Below, in pieces: positions 26,284-35,979 of a stretch of DNA of 56,928 nucleotides. The DNA is from Roseofilum reptotaenium CS-1145 (GTDB lineage: Bacteria; Cyanobacteriota; Cyanobacteriia; Cyanobacteriales; Desertifilaceae): NCBI RefSeq assembly GCF_028330985.1, contig NZ_JAQMUE010000099.1:1-56928 (forward strand), written 5' to 3'. The notes under the pieces were generated by a model. The model saw only the letters and a program-made list of their open reading frames with translations. It did not search any database and was not told where the DNA came from. A program made the position numbers and the translations under genes. The first letter of the stretch is position 1; each line of letters starts with the position of its first letter.

Positions 26284-26925
26284 ATGACGGATATGAAAAC
26301 TCTGTTACCATCAGATGTCTGGACAAGAGCATCTTGGGATGAATACTTAAAAACCCTTGAAGACCTGCTATTGAACAAGGGAAAGAGCTACTATAACAAA
26401 GGGCACATGAGGCTTGAAATGTCACCAGTCGGTCACGATCATGCAGCAGATAATTCCATGGTGGATTTTGCGGTGCAACTGTTTTGTACACTCAGGGGAA
26501 TTCCGTTTAAGGGTTTAGCCAATTGTAGCTACCGCAAGGCTGGGGAGCGAGAGTCTCAGCCCGATTTGTCTTATTATGTAGGAGAACAAGCCCAAGTGAT
26601 TCCTTGGGGAACAACAGTGGTGGACTTGAACCGCTACCCCCCACCTAATTTGGCAATTGAAATCGCAGTATCTTCGTTGCTCGATGACCAAGGGAATAAG
26701 CGATCGCTCTATGAAGATTTAGGAGTGGCTGAATATTGGGTTGTAGACGTGCAATTGGCTCGTATTTTGGCTTATACCATTGCAAATCGCGGCAGTAAGC
26801 GGATTGACCATTCCCAAGTCTTAACTGGTTTGAGTATAGCGGTACTAGAGGAAGCCATGCAGCGCAGTCGGCAGCAAGAGCGATCGCAAGTTGGAGCGTG
26901 GTTGTTGGCCCAGTTTCAGCCTTAA
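26284..26925 (+). CDS. Uma2-family (DUF820) putative endonuclease, 213 aa
   Basis: Typical Uma2 features: YNKGHMRLEMSPVGHDHAADNSMV, then ESQPDLSYYVGE, PPNLAIEIAVSSLLDDQGNKRSLYEDLGVAEYWVVDV. The PD and EIA residues match the PD-(D/E)XK-like core. It belongs to a different subgroup from the other Uma2 gene (8467-9051), with little identity outside the core. The C-terminal RSRQQERSQVGAWLLAQFQ helix is a usual extension. Start at 26284; another ATG three codons in is possible. Confidence 0.85.
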   Translation: MTDMKTLLPSDVWTRASWDEYLKTLEDLLLNKGKSYYNKGHMRLEMSPVGHDHAADNSMVDFAVQLFCTLRGIPFKGLANCSYRKAGERESQPDLSYYVGEQAQVIPWGTTVVDLNRYPPPNLAIEIAVSSLLDDQGNKRSLYEDLGVAEYWVVDVQLARILAYTIANRGSKRIDHSQVLTGLSIAVLEEAMQRSRQQERSQVGAWLLAQFQP

Positions 26926-27036
26926 AGCCAATTGTACTGGATGAGTCTTCAAGCTCAACCGAACGCCTTGGCTCCACTTACTTCAAACTTTTCCTTTAAG
27001 CTAAAGTATATTAACAGCAGTTAATCCAACACCAGA

Positions 27037-28356
27037 GTGACACCACTATCTAAACTTGAAGCCGTCCAGGATCAGCCCGCTCACCAGACGAGTGACAGCG
27101 AAAAAAGCATCAAAACCATTATTCTTGCTGGTGTTGTCGGTAATGTGATCGAATGGTATGACTTTGCCCTTTATGGCTATTTAGCCCCCATCATCTCCCT
27201 ACTGTTTTTCCCCAACGATAATCAGATTGTCTCTCTGCTACAAACCTATGGAGTCTTTGCCGCAGGATTCGTCATGCGACCTCTTGGGGCAGGAATTTTC
27301 GGTTATATTGGCGATCGCGTTAGTCGTCGGACTGAACTCTTTATTTCCGTGATCTTAATGGCAATCCCCACCTTCATATTGGGCTTATTACCCACATATA
27401 ACCAGATCGGGATTGCAGCACCCATTTTTTTAATTCTGCTCAGATTAGTTCAGGGATTATCCGTGGGCGGCGAATTCACTGGATCGGTAACCTACGTGGC
27501 GGAAACCGCTCCCCAAACTCGGCGCGGCTTCACTACTAGCTTTGTCAATGTGGGATCTACAACAGGTTTACTCTTAGGTTTAGGTATTGTGGCGTTGATT
27601 ACCCATCTGCTGTCTGACAGCAACCTACTGACTTGGGGCTGGCGCTTACCGTTCTTATTTGGCGGTATATTGGGATTGACTGGACTCTACATTCGCAGTA
27701 ATCTCCCCGATTCAGAAGTGTTTGAAGAACACCAGGAAGGCAGACAAGTTCCTCTACTGAGCGATCTGAAGCAATCCCTGGTTCCCATGCTTCAGGCCAT
27801 GTTTTTTGCCGGGGGATATAGTTCTACTTACTACATCATTATGGTCTATATTCCGACCTATTTGGATCAATTCACCGATGTTTCCCGCAGTGGGGTTTTA
27901 GTCATTCATGTGGTTGCCCTCACCATCCAGATCCTGATTCTTCCCCTGTTCGGTTGGCTATCCGATACGACTTTACGGCGTAAATCCTGGTTATTGCTGG
28001 CAATTTTGAGTGTGGCACTGTTCGGTTTTCCTGCATTTTGGCTGTTGTTGCAACCGAATAATTACGAAGTCTGGTTGGCTCAAATCGGATTGGCAATTTT
28101 CCTGGTTCCCTTGTTGGCAATTTCTCCCGTGATGATGGTGGAAATTTTTCCGACGGAGACTCGCCTGACTGCCTATTCTCTGTCTTTCAATCTAGGAGCG
28201 AGTATTATGGGGGGAACATCCCTGTTGGTTTGTACCTGGCTAATTAATGTCAGTGGTAATATCTATGCTCCTGTCATTTATTTAGTCATTAGTGCCTGCA
28301 TGAGTGCGATCGCCTTGGGATTTATGGGCGATCGCAGCCGCGAACCCTTACTCTGA
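27037..28356 (+). CDS. MFS transporter of the metabolite:H+ symporter (ProP-like) family, 439 aa
   Basis: Twelve membrane helices. Family signatures are GNVIEWYDFALYGYLAPIIS near residue 35, then RPLGAGIFGYIGDRVSRRTELF, LLRLVQGLSVGGEFTGSVTYVAE, and NLPDSEVFEEHQ after helix 6. The MHS family carries betaine, proline, citrate or other organic acids with protons; the substrate is not readable. The start is GTG at 27037, since no ATG precedes IETI. Leader DNA contains TATATTAAC-type AT-rich sequence but no clear promoter. Confidence 0.9.
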   Translation: MTPLSKLEAVQDQPAHQTSDSEKSIKTIILAGVVGNVIEWYDFALYGYLAPIISLLFFPNDNQIVSLLQTYGVFAAGFVMRPLGAGIFGYIGDRVSRRTELFISVILMAIPTFILGLLPTYNQIGIAAPIFLILLRLVQGLSVGGEFTGSVTYVAETAPQTRRGFTTSFVNVGSTTGLLLGLGIVALITHLLSDSNLLTWGWRLPFLFGGILGLTGLYIRSNLPDSEVFEEHQEGRQVPLLSDLKQSLVPMLQAMFFAGGYSSTYYIIMVYIPTYLDQFTDVSRSGVLVIHVVALTIQILILPLFGWLSDTTLRRKSWLLLAILSVALFGFPAFWLLLQPNNYEVWLAQIGLAIFLVPLLAISPVMMVEIFPTETRLTAYSLSFNLGASIMGGTSLLVCTWLINVSGNIYAPVIYLVISACMSAIALGFMGDRSREPLL

Positions 28357-28464
28357 TCGACTTCTAAGAAACCCAATTTCTGGCGTCTGTAATAATCAAT
28401 TAACCTGAGGTCGGATTCAGCAGAAGGTAGTAAAGCCCACTCCAAATCCAATATAGGCTTCTTA

Positions 28465-28489
28465 GGTGGATAGCAATAGGCTATCCACC
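28465..28489. terminator. 10-bp perfect hairpin between the MFS and mscS genes
   Basis: GGTGGATAGC and GCTATCCACC pair around AATAG. It lies between two convergent genes (plus-strand MFS ending at 28356, minus-strand mscS ending at 28617) and could end either transcript. No T tract follows on the plus strand. A similar hairpin follows glnA. Nothing else is visible in 28357-28616. Confidence 0.5.
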
Positions 28490-28616
28490 CAAAAATAATG
28501 TTAATAATGTTGACCAATCATCCTGATCCTCCTTCTAATTCTCCTGTTGTTGTCCCATACTCCGCTCATATTTATCTCTTCTAGCGATCGCTTATCCTAA
28601 ACTTAGCTCAATTAAA

Positions 28617-29351
28617 TCACACACCAATCGCAAACTTAGTTCCTACTTCCTCAACAACACTTTTCACCTTCAGCAATAAACATTCTTGAATCAAGAGAAA
28701 CTCTTCTCGATTACCAGTATCAATGTAAGCTTGAAGTTCTACAACAATAGAATATTCATTATATCCCACACATCGAACGTGAAGCCCAGCTTCAAGAGTA
28801 TGTTCATGATCGACCAAAAGCTTGCGAAACTGATCTAAGGCCGATTTGAGTTGATGAGATTTGGTTTCATAAGAGAGGTGGATTCTATGCTTAAATAAAA
28901 TTTTCTCAGCTCGGCTTTTATTGGTGAGTTGCAGTTGAGAGAATGCTGAATTCGGCATAGAGATTAAATTCCCATCAAGGCCTTCAAGACGTATAGAGCG
29001 TAGACCAATAGATTGGACAATACCTTCATGCTCTCCAAAAACACATTTTTCACCTGCAACCACTGGCTTATCAAAAAATAATGCCAGTCCAGCAATAACA
29101 TTTTCTAAGGTTGATTGTGCACCTAGGGCAATGGCTAAACCTCCAACCCCTAACCCAGCCAACAGGGGAAATAAATTGGCTCCAAGTCTTTGAATCCCAA
29201 ATAAAACAACAGCTCCACTAGAAATAAAACTGATAACATCAACAAGAGTTCGGATCAATTTACGATCTACTTTATCGTGTTGTTGTTGTAAGTGAACTAC
29301 GATCACCTCTCGAATACCTTGAGTGACAAAAAATACGATAAACGCCAACAT
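28617..29351 (-). CDS. Small-conductance mechanosensitive channel (MscS), short form, 244 aa
   Basis: The pore helix LFPLLAGLGVGGLAIALGAQSTLENVIAGL and the following KPVVAGEKCVFGEHEGIVQSIGLRSIRLE, then GNLISMPNSAF, are diagnostic of MscS. MscS opens on osmotic downshock. Only two membrane helices precede the pore region, and the first residues, MLAFIVFFVTQG, sit inside a helix. The DNA just upstream reads RIPRRSRTIFPWG in the same frame before a TAA, as if the gene once began further upstream. The methyltransferase pseudogene ends 48 bases away. The N-terminus may be lost. Confidence 0.75.
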   Translation of the reverse strand: MLAFIVFFVTQGIREVIVVHLQQQHDKVDRKLIRTLVDVISFISSGAVVLFGIQRLGANLFPLLAGLGVGGLAIALGAQSTLENVIAGLALFFDKPVVAGEKCVFGEHEGIVQSIGLRSIRLEGLDGNLISMPNSAFSQLQLTNKSRAEKILFKHRIHLSYETKSHQLKSALDQFRKLLVDHEHTLEAGLHVRCVGYNEYSIVVELQAYIDTGNREEFLLIQECLLLKVKSVVEEVGTKFAIGV

Positions 29352-29399
29352 ACCCCAAGGGAATATAGTCCTGGATCGTCTAGGTATTCTTGAGATGGA

Positions 29400-30013
29400 T
29401 TAGCTATTCATTGGTGTGGCTATAGGTTTTTTATCTTTTATGGGTTTGTGCGCTACCCAATATTTGCTCAGATAATGAGTATTAGTTTCAATCTGTTCAA
29501 ACCCAATTTTTTGCAGGCGATCGCTTAAATCATCGCTCAGATAACATTGAAGAGAATATCGACTTGCAGATCGTACAATTTGGCGGAGCGATCGCTCAAA
29601 TAGCCATCAGTCTGATAATGGAAATTTTGTAGATAATACCGAGGATAAGTCGAGCGATCGACCTCTGACGGGAATACCTGATATTCTTGACGATTTTTCC
29701 GTTGCCAAGTGAGAGGTAAATCGAGCCAAATCATCGGATAAGTGGAGAATAAGTGTGGCCAATCTTCCTCAAACAACAGCTCTAGGGGATAAACTCCTGA
29801 GTTTGCTTCTTCCCAATCGACTTTTAATAGAGCGTCCAAGCGCTGTTGAATAATGCTTAATACTTGTGGATTGATCGCCGGTATAGAACTCTTCTGGCGA
29901 TCGATCAATACAGTAGACAATTGATAGGCCAGACTCTTATGAGCCAAGCTTAATGCATTCTTCGTTTGTTGCCACCCTTGATAGGCCAGTTCAGCTAAAG
30001 GATTCACCATCAA
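29400..30013 (-). pseudogene. SAM methyltransferase pseudogene with an internal deletion and frameshift
   Basis: The first 158 codons (MVNPLAELAYQGWQQTK to LQNFHYQTDGYLSDRSAKLYDLQVDILFN) match a conserved cyanobacterial methyltransferase whose N-terminal part ends with this YDLQVDILF motif just before the SAM-binding core. Immediately after it the frame breaks. In the next frame the text continues LSDDLSDRLQKIGFEQIETNTHYLSKYWVAHKP, which is a methyltransferase C-terminus, to a TAA at 29400. The whole GxGxG core is missing. The junction is at about 29530-29545. Confidence 0.7.
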
Positions 30014-30067
30014 TATTCGGTATGAGAAACTTAGTTTACTTAAATTAGTGTAAGTCTTTTCACTAAA

Positions 30068-30092
30068 ATAGCCACCTATTGTAGGTGGCTAT
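30068..30092 (-). terminator. Terminator of glnA
   Basis: ATAGCCACCT and AGGTGGCTAT form a perfect 10-bp stem with loop ATTGT, 60 bases after the glnA stop. On the minus strand TTTTAGTG follows. Confidence 0.7.
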
Positions 30093-30152
30093 CTCACGGG
30101 AAGTCACTCTTAATGGACTAAAAAACTATCAGAGGAAAAATTATAGCCTCTT

Positions 30153-31574
30153 CTAGACATCGTAGTACAGGGCAAATTCATAGGGATGAGGACGCAAGCG
30201 CATGGGATTGACCTCATTATCGAGCTTATACTCAATCCAATTGGTAACGAAGTCTTCCGTAAATACCCCGCCAGCTGTTAAGAACTCATGGTCTGCTTCT
30301 AGAGCTTTCAGCGCATCTAGCAAAGAACCGGGAGTCGAAGGAATCTTCGCCAACTCTTCAGGAGAAAGATCGTAGATATCCACATCCAAGGGTTCACCGG
30401 GATCGATTTTGTTTTTAATCCCATCAATTCCAGCACAGAGCATCGCGGCAAAGGCCAGATAGGGATTACAAGTGGCATCGGGACACCGGAACTCAAACCG
30501 TTTAGCTTTCGGATTCGTTCCCGTGAGTGGAATGCGGACAGAAGCTGAACGATTTCCTTGAGAATAGGCCAAGTTTACCGGAGCTTCAAACCCAGGAACT
30601 AGACGCTTGTAGGAATTAGTGGAAGGATTGGTCAAGGCCAACAGAGCTGGAGCGTGCTTGAGGATACCGCCAATATAGTGGAGAGCCATCTCGCTCAGAT
30701 TTGCATAGCCATCTCCCCAGAACAGGGGCTGACCATCTTTCCAAATGGACTGGTGGGTGTGCATCCCAGAACCATTATCATTAAAGACCGGTTTGGGCAT
30801 AAAGGTCACGGTTTTACCGTAGCGTTTACCGACATTTTTGATCACATATTTATAGGTCATCAAATTGTCAGCCGCTTCAATCAGTTTCCCAAAGCGGAAA
30901 CCGAGTTCATTTTGTCCTCCTGTGGCTACTTCGTGGTGATGTTTTTCAATCGGTACTCCACATTTCATCATGGTCAGCAACATCTCCGTCCGCATATCCT
31001 GCATAGTATCGGTGGGAGCGACGGGGAAATAGCCTTCCTTGTAGCGGGGTTTGTAGGCCAAGTTACCACCGGGTTCTTCGCGTCCGGAGTTCCAGCGGCC
31101 TTCAATGGAATCGACATAATAATACCCAGCACTTTGGGTTTGGTCGAAGCGAACATCGTCAAAGACAAAGAATTCTGCTTCCGGGCCAAAATAGGCCGTA
31201 TCGCCAAGACCGGTAGCTTGCAGGTAGTCGATCGCTTTTTGGGCAATGGAACGGGGATCTCGGCTATACCATTCCCCCGTCCGAGGTTCTTTAATACTAC
31301 AGATGACGCTTAACGTCGGTTCAGCCATAAATGGGTCAATCCAAGCGGTAGTTGGATCGAGAACCATGCTCATATCAGATTCATTAATGGCTTTCCAACC
31401 CCGAATACTAGAACCATCGAAGGGTACGCCATCGGTGAAACTGCTTTCGTCGATTTGATCTTGATACAGGGTTAAATGCTGCCAGATTCCAGGCATATCG
31501 ATAAATTTCAGGTCGATCATCTGGATCTTTTCATCTTGAACGTATTTCAAGAATTCTGCTGAGGTTTGGAACAT
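30153..31574 (-). CDS. glnA: Glutamine synthetase type I, 473 aa
   Basis: Central enzyme of ammonium assimilation; a dodecamer joining glutamate and ammonia with ATP. Motifs: [17 protein letters not shown] near the start, [14 protein letters not shown], the [18 protein letters not shown] region, the ATP-binding [16 protein letters not shown], and [25 protein letters not shown]. Length is normal for the bacterial GSI type. Cyanobacterial GSI is controlled by small inactivating proteins rather than by adenylylation; no gif gene lies in this window. An NtcA-type promoter is predicted at 31771-31813. It is divergent from apcF. Confidence 0.98.
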   Translation of the reverse strand: MFQTSAEFLKYVQDEKIQMIDLKFIDMPGIWQHLTLYQDQIDESSFTDGVPFDGSSIRGWKAINESDMSMVLDPTTAWIDPFMAEPTLSVICSIKEPRTGEWYSRDPRSIAQKAIDYLQATGLGDTAYFGPEAEFFVFDDVRFDQTQSAGYYYVDSIEGRWNSGREEPGGNLAYKPRYKEGYFPVAPTDTMQDMRTEMLLTMMKCGVPIEKHHHEVATGGQNELGFRFGKLIEAADNLMTYKYVIKNVGKRYGKTVTFMPKPVFNDNGSGMHTHQSIWKDGQPLFWGDGYANLSEMALHYIGGILKHAPALLALTNPSTNSYKRLVPGFEAPVNLAYSQGNRSASVRIPLTGTNPKAKRFEFRCPDATCNPYLAFAAMLCAGIDGIKNKIDPGEPLDVDIYDLSPEELAKIPSTPGSLLDALKALEADHEFLTAGGVFTEDFVTNWIEYKLDNEVNPMRLRPHPYEFALYYDV

Positions 31575-31770
31575 GGATTACTCCTTATGAGTTGGTATTG
31601 AGTCAGTCTTGAGGTTCAGAGCGTGAGGTTCCTTAGCGTTGAGACCTTCGTTTTCCGCGACCTGAAGAGGAAAAGTGACAACCAGTTAGGTCTGGAACAG
31701 TGACTGGCCAGACGTTGGTTGCATCAATCCTTTGCCTTGGCGATCGCTGTCCCAGTTTTCTAGCTCATCC

Positions 31771-31813
31771 ATCCTAGGGAATAGGTGTCAGTCAGTTTTG
31801 TATAGCTCATTAC
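31771..31813 (-). promoter_or_regulatory. NtcA-activated class II promoter of glnA (predicted)
   Basis: GTATAGCTCATTAC at 31800-31813 is a perfect NtcA site, GTA-N8-TAC, palindromic in its outer bases. On the minus strand 23 bases separate it from the -10 box TAGGAT (31776-31771), which fits TAN3T. The leader to the glnA ATG would be about 190 bases. glnA is an established NtcA target in cyanobacteria. Confidence 0.8.
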
Positions 31814-31905
31814 TAAAATATTTGATCCAGTATGGCGGTTTTTTTAGCAATGTCTTAACAATTCTGATGACTGTGGCGATCGCTCTGAGAGGATGTCCTC
31901 TAAAC

Positions 31906-31936
31906 TTGAGGCTGAAATGGGGATGCGTTTTATAGT
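31906..31936 (+). promoter_or_regulatory. Promoter candidate of apcF
   Basis: TTGAGG (31906-31911) and TATAGT (31931-31936) are separated by 19 bases, a slightly long spacer. The predicted start is near 31943. GGGAGAG at about 31995 is the ribosome site for the apcF ATG. Confidence 0.45.
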
Positions 31937-32008
31937 AAACTCCAAAATGGATATCATGCATTAATCCCCTTTAATAACGAATACGCTGTGTTGGGAGAGT
32001 AAATACAA

Positions 32009-32518
32009 ATGCGGGATGCAGTCACAAGCTTAATTTCAAATTACGATATTACAGGTCAGTATCTAGACCGCAATGCCCTAGACCAAATCAAATCCTATTT
32101 TGACAGTGGTCTGGCTCGGATTCAGGCGGCTAATGTGATTACGGGTAATGCGGCCAGTATTGTCAAGCAAGCAGGTTCCCAATTATTTGAGGAACTACCT
32201 GAATTAATCCGTCCTAGTGGAAATGCTTATACGACTCGCCGCTATGCGGCTTGTCTGCGAGATATGGATTATTATCTCCGCTATGCCAGTTATGCTCTGG
32301 TTTCTGGGAATACCGATGTTCTAGACGAGCGGGTCCTACAAGGACTGCGGGAAGTCTATAATTCTCTAGAGGTTCCCATCGGACCCACGGTTCGCGGGAT
32401 TCAAATTATGAAGGAGATTGTCAAAGCACAAGTGGCAGAAGCTGGTGTGGCTGATACCAGTTTTGTGGATCAACCCTTTGATCACATCGCTCGTGATTTA
32501 AGTGAGAAGAATGTGTAA
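32009..32518 (+). CDS. apcF: Allophycocyanin beta-18 subunit ApcF, 169 aa
   Basis: A core phycobilisome subunit. MRDAVTSLISNYDITGQYLDRNALDQIKSYF at the start distinguishes ApcF from ApcB, which begins MQDAIT and has about 161 residues. The chromophore cysteine is in NAYTTRRYAACLRDMDYYLRYASYAL (Cys near 82). ApcF sits with ApcE in the basal core cylinders and takes part in energy transfer to the photosystems. It is a single gene with its own terminator. The CpcS-type lyase encoded 15 kb away would load its bilin. Confidence 0.93.
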   Translation: MRDAVTSLISNYDITGQYLDRNALDQIKSYFDSGLARIQAANVITGNAASIVKQAGSQLFEELPELIRPSGNAYTTRRYAACLRDMDYYLRYASYALVSGNTDVLDERVLQGLREVYNSLEVPIGPTVRGIQIMKEIVKAQVAEAGVADTSFVDQPFDHIARDLSEKNV

Positions 32519-32544
32519 CGGTTCGTTTTAAACTTCTCGCTCGT

Positions 32545-32571
32545 AGGGGTAAGTGGAAACACTTGCCCTTA
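32545..32571 (+). terminator. Terminator of apcF
   Basis: GGGTAAGTG and CACTTGCCC form a 9-bp stem (one G-T pair) around GAAA, followed by TTATTTGTTT, 30 bases after the apcF stop. Confidence 0.75.
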
Positions 32572-32594
32572 TTTGTTTATTGGGTCATAGGTAA

Positions 32595-32756
32595 TGGGTT
32601 ATAGGGCAACAGGAATCGCAACCAGAAAACCTCAATCGGTCTATTCATGCTGCCCTAGTCGTCGCTAATCCCACCATACCGGACACTCTGTTGATTGAAG
32701 GAGAAAAAGGCAATCTTTTCAATCAATACTGCAATAATGAACAATTAAATAATTAA
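32595..32756 (+). other. Possible coding remnant in the apcF to kinase gap
   Basis: A 53-codon open stretch without a start codon reads SQPENLNRSIHAALVVANP, then TLLIEGEKGNLFNQYCNN, ending at TAA. The composition is protein-like, but I do not recognise a family. The rest of 32757-33020 contains AT-rich sequence and CCCTATTCCCTATTCC repeats, with no gene seen. Confidence 0.25.
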
Positions 32757-33020
32757 GAATTGAATAGGCTTTAGCCTGGGCGCAATGATTAGACCTCTTG
32801 CATAATTGTGCAGAAAATAAATGGCAATGGAGTAATCCTGCATTCTTACCCCTATTCCCTATTCCCTCACCTTCTGCAAGAAGTCTCTTGATGTTTATCA
32901 TCCGTGGCAAGAATAGGATCGTATCAGTAATCAGTGGTTGATCTTTCTTTCTAAATTTATAATTGTAACATAAAAGCCACCCTGGAAGGGCGTTGCTCTA
33001 AACCCAATTCTCCTGGTAAA

Positions 33021-35882
33021 ATGCGGACCTCAAATATTATCCCCTGGTTGCTGAATCTAGCTTGCCTTGTCCCCCCTCTCTTGCTGACCAGTGTTTTGGT
33101 ATTGTTTTATCGCCTGCGGGTTCCGGAACTCCACCGTCAAGCCCAAGACCAACGGGAGGCGATCGCCGAGCAATTTGTCAGTCAGATGAACCAACAGGTG
33201 GCGATATCCCACCAAATCGTCAATACAGTAATCAGTCTAGTCGGGCCCCTACGAGGCGATCGCACTCAGGTAGCAGAGCGTCTTCATGCTCTTCTCGAAT
33301 CTACCGATCCCCAACTAATTTATGGCATTGGACTCTGGTTTGAACCAGAGGAGTTTGAGCCAGGTGTGCGTTATTTTGGCCCCTATATACATCGAGATCT
33401 AAAGCAGCGCGATCGCTTGATTCTCACCGATGAATGGGAAACCCCCGACTACGATTTCCATACTCAACATTGGTATCTGTTAGCCAAAAAAAATCTGGGA
33501 CAGCCCCAATTTACCGAGCCGTATTTTGATACAGATCTCATTTATATCACTCTCGGCCAAAGCTTTACTCAACCCAATTCGCCTGAAGTCGCAGGGATCG
33601 CCTCAGTGGATATCACTCTCCCCCTCTTGCAAGAGCAAATTGCCAGACTCAATACCCAACCGGAAGACATGGTTTACCTCACCACATCCTCCGGTAACGT
33701 TTTTGTTCACCCCGATCGCCACAAGCTCCTGGCAGCAGCCAAGGCCAAAAATCCTGGAATTCAAACCATTTTGGAAGTATCTGGTGCAGAACTCAATGCC
33801 TTCCACCAAACTCACTATCCCGACTTTATTCCCACCTCTAGCATCACCATTCCCAATTTGGGCTGGCAGATTCATGTGCTGACTCAACGGGACTATTTTT
33901 TAGCCAAGATCGTTGAACTCCGACACGCCATGAGTCTCCAGATTCTAGTGATTTGGCTCGGGACAGGTGGCTTATTGATCATTTTGAATTACACAATCTT
34001 AAATCGCTATAAAGTACGTCAACTTCGAGCCTATTCCCTCACGTTAGAACAAGACGTTGCCAAGCGATCCGCCCAACTTGAAGAGCAAAAAACTTTCCTA
34101 CGCAAAGTCATCGATACTACACCCAATATCATCTTTGTCAAAGATACCGAAGGGCATTTTATTTTGGGCAATCAAGCCCTAGCTGAAATCTATCAGACCA
34201 CCGTTGAAGATCTGGTGGGTAAAACTGATGCAGAATTTGGCGTACCTACTCCTGAAGAAGTAGAACGATTTCAAAAAATTGATCGCTGGGTTTTAAGCCA
34301 TGGTCAACTACAAGTAGTTGAAGAATCGGTCACCCAAGCTAATGGTGAAAAACGATGCTTTTACTCCATCAAAACGCCCCTGATTCTAGCGGAGAATCAA
34401 CCGCCCTATCTGCTTGGTGTAGCTACAGATATTACAGAACGGAAAGCGATCGAGGCAGAAGCCCAACGGGCAAGGGAAGCCGCAGATCTGGCTAACCAAG
34501 CCAAAAGTGAATTCCTTGCCAACATGAGTCATGAACTACGCACCCCCCTCAACGGCATCCTTGGCTATGCCCAAATTTTGCAGCGCAGCAATGCAATGAG
34601 TCAAGAAGATCGCAAAGGAGTTGAGGTCATTTACCAAGCGGGTACTCACCTGTTGACCTTAATTAACGATGTCTTGGACTTAGCCAAAATCGAAGCCCGT
34701 AAATTAGAATTAATCCCCCAGACAGTGAACTTCCCCTCATTTATCACTGGAGTAGCCGAAGTAATTGGGATTAAAGCTCAAGAGAAAGGTTTAGAGTTTC
34801 AAGCTATTACCCCTCCCCAGTTACCAGAAGGGGTTTATGTTGACCCCAAACGGTTACGCCAAGTTCTCTTAAATCTATTAGGCAACTCCACCAAATTTAC
34901 TCACCAAGGTAAAGTAACGCTGATCGTTGAACAAATGGGTTTACCTCAACCGAGTCTAGAGTTGGATGCAACCATTGTGCCCATACGCTTTACCGTACAA
35001 GATACAGGTGTGGGTATGACCCCTGAGCAAGCCAAGATCATCTTCTTACCCTTTGAGCAAGTCGGCAATCAACAGCAAAAAGCAGAAGGAACCGGGTTGG
35101 GTTTGGCCATTAGTCGTCAAATTGTGGAAATGATGGGGGGAAACATTCAAGTCAGTAGCGAGTTGGGTAAAGGTAGCCGTTTCTGGTTTGAGCTTAACCT
35201 TCCCCTTGTGCAAGACTGGAAAGAAGAACTCACTGTTGGAGCTGAGGGCAAGATTATTGGCTATGACGGCCGGCGGTGCAAGGTTCTGATTGTGGATGAT
35301 AAAATCGTGAATCGTATGGTGGTCAGAGAAGTGCTGGAATCGTTAGGATTTCTGGTGGCGGAAGCGGAAAATGGCCAGCAAGGCATTGAGCAATATCAAC
35401 AATTCCAACCGGATTTAATTATCACTGATTTGGTAATGCCAAAACTCGATGGCTTTGAACTGGCTCGTCGAATTCGAGAAGAAGACTCAGAGGTAAGGAT
35501 TATTGCTTCATCAGCCAGTGTGCTAGAACACGATCAAGACCGCAGTATTGTGTCGGGTTGTAATGATTTTGTGCCCAAACCGGTGCAGATGGAGCAATTG
35601 TTGGGTCGGATTCAGAAGTTACTAGAATTAGAGTGGATTTACGAAAGGGCGATCGCCACCTCCAAGACGATAGAGTTGGAACTCATTTATCCCCCTGGGG
35701 AAGAATTAAGCGCCTTAAAAGAGTTCGCCAAAATCGGAGACATTAGTGCTGTAGAAGAAGAAGTGGAGCGACTGCGCGGTTTGGATGAGAAATATGGGGG
35801 GTTCTGCGATCGCATCCTTGCCCTCGCCAATGAATTCAACGATCCTGGCATCTTAGAACTTTTGAGAAGCACAACAACCTAA
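33021..35882 (+). CDS. Hybrid sensor histidine kinase 1 (Cache-PAS-HisKA-HATPase-REC), 953 aa
   Basis: Domain order: membrane helix ~10-33; a periplasmic dCache-like sensor ~40-295 with WYLLAKKNLGQPQFTEPYFD; a second helix ~307-328; PAS ~357-470 (TPNIIFVKDTEGHFILGN). HisKA follows with phospho-acceptor His504 in MSHELRTPLNG, then HATPase with NLLGNSTKFTHQG, DTGVGMTP and GTGLGLAI. REC carries Asp803 (ITDLVMPKLDGFELA). A ~70-residue helical tail (EELSALKEFAKIGDISAVEEEVERL) is shared with the two other kinases. There is no HAMP, unlike the others. No HPt or DNA-binding regulator lies nearby. It is the first gene of a same-strand series to 43902. Confidence 0.9.
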   Translation: MRTSNIIPWLLNLACLVPPLLLTSVLVLFYRLRVPELHRQAQDQREAIAEQFVSQMNQQVAISHQIVNTVISLVGPLRGDRTQVAERLHALLESTDPQLIYGIGLWFEPEEFEPGVRYFGPYIHRDLKQRDRLILTDEWETPDYDFHTQHWYLLAKKNLGQPQFTEPYFDTDLIYITLGQSFTQPNSPEVAGIASVDITLPLLQEQIARLNTQPEDMVYLTTSSGNVFVHPDRHKLLAAAKAKNPGIQTILEVSGAELNAFHQTHYPDFIPTSSITIPNLGWQIHVLTQRDYFLAKIVELRHAMSLQILVIWLGTGGLLIILNYTILNRYKVRQLRAYSLTLEQDVAKRSAQLEEQKTFLRKVIDTTPNIIFVKDTEGHFILGNQALAEIYQTTVEDLVGKTDAEFGVPTPEEVERFQKIDRWVLSHGQLQVVEESVTQANGEKRCFYSIKTPLILAENQPPYLLGVATDITERKAIEAEAQRAREAADLANQAKSEFLANMSHELRTPLNGILGYAQILQRSNAMSQEDRKGVEVIYQAGTHLLTLINDVLDLAKIEARKLELIPQTVNFPSFITGVAEVIGIKAQEKGLEFQAITPPQLPEGVYVDPKRLRQVLLNLLGNSTKFTHQGKVTLIVEQMGLPQPSLELDATIVPIRFTVQDTGVGMTPEQAKIIFLPFEQVGNQQQKAEGTGLGLAISRQIVEMMGGNIQVSSELGKGSRFWFELNLPLVQDWKEELTVGAEGKIIGYDGRRCKVLIVDDKIVNRMVVREVLESLGFLVAEAENGQQGIEQYQQFQPDLIITDLVMPKLDGFELARRIREEDSEVRIIASSASVLEHDQDRSIVSGCNDFVPKPVQMEQLLGRIQKLLELEWIYERAIATSKTIELELIYPPGEELSALKEFAKIGDISAVEEEVERLRGLDEKYGGFCDRILALANEFNDPGILELLRSTTT

Positions 35883-35979
35883 TAGGTTTGACTTTCTTGA
35901 TTTATTTTATCCTCAACTCTCATAGCACACCCCATAAAATTTTCTGGTCTCGCAACTTAAATTTATTGGAGCTATTCCT

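Noticed and set aside
30654-31313. Plus-strand 219-codon frame inside glnA
   Set aside because: Antisense shadow created by the codon bias of the highly conserved glnA.
31575-31770. Glutamine riboswitch in the glnA leader
   Set aside because: I looked for the conserved GACGGAAGTAGG-like core and did not find it.
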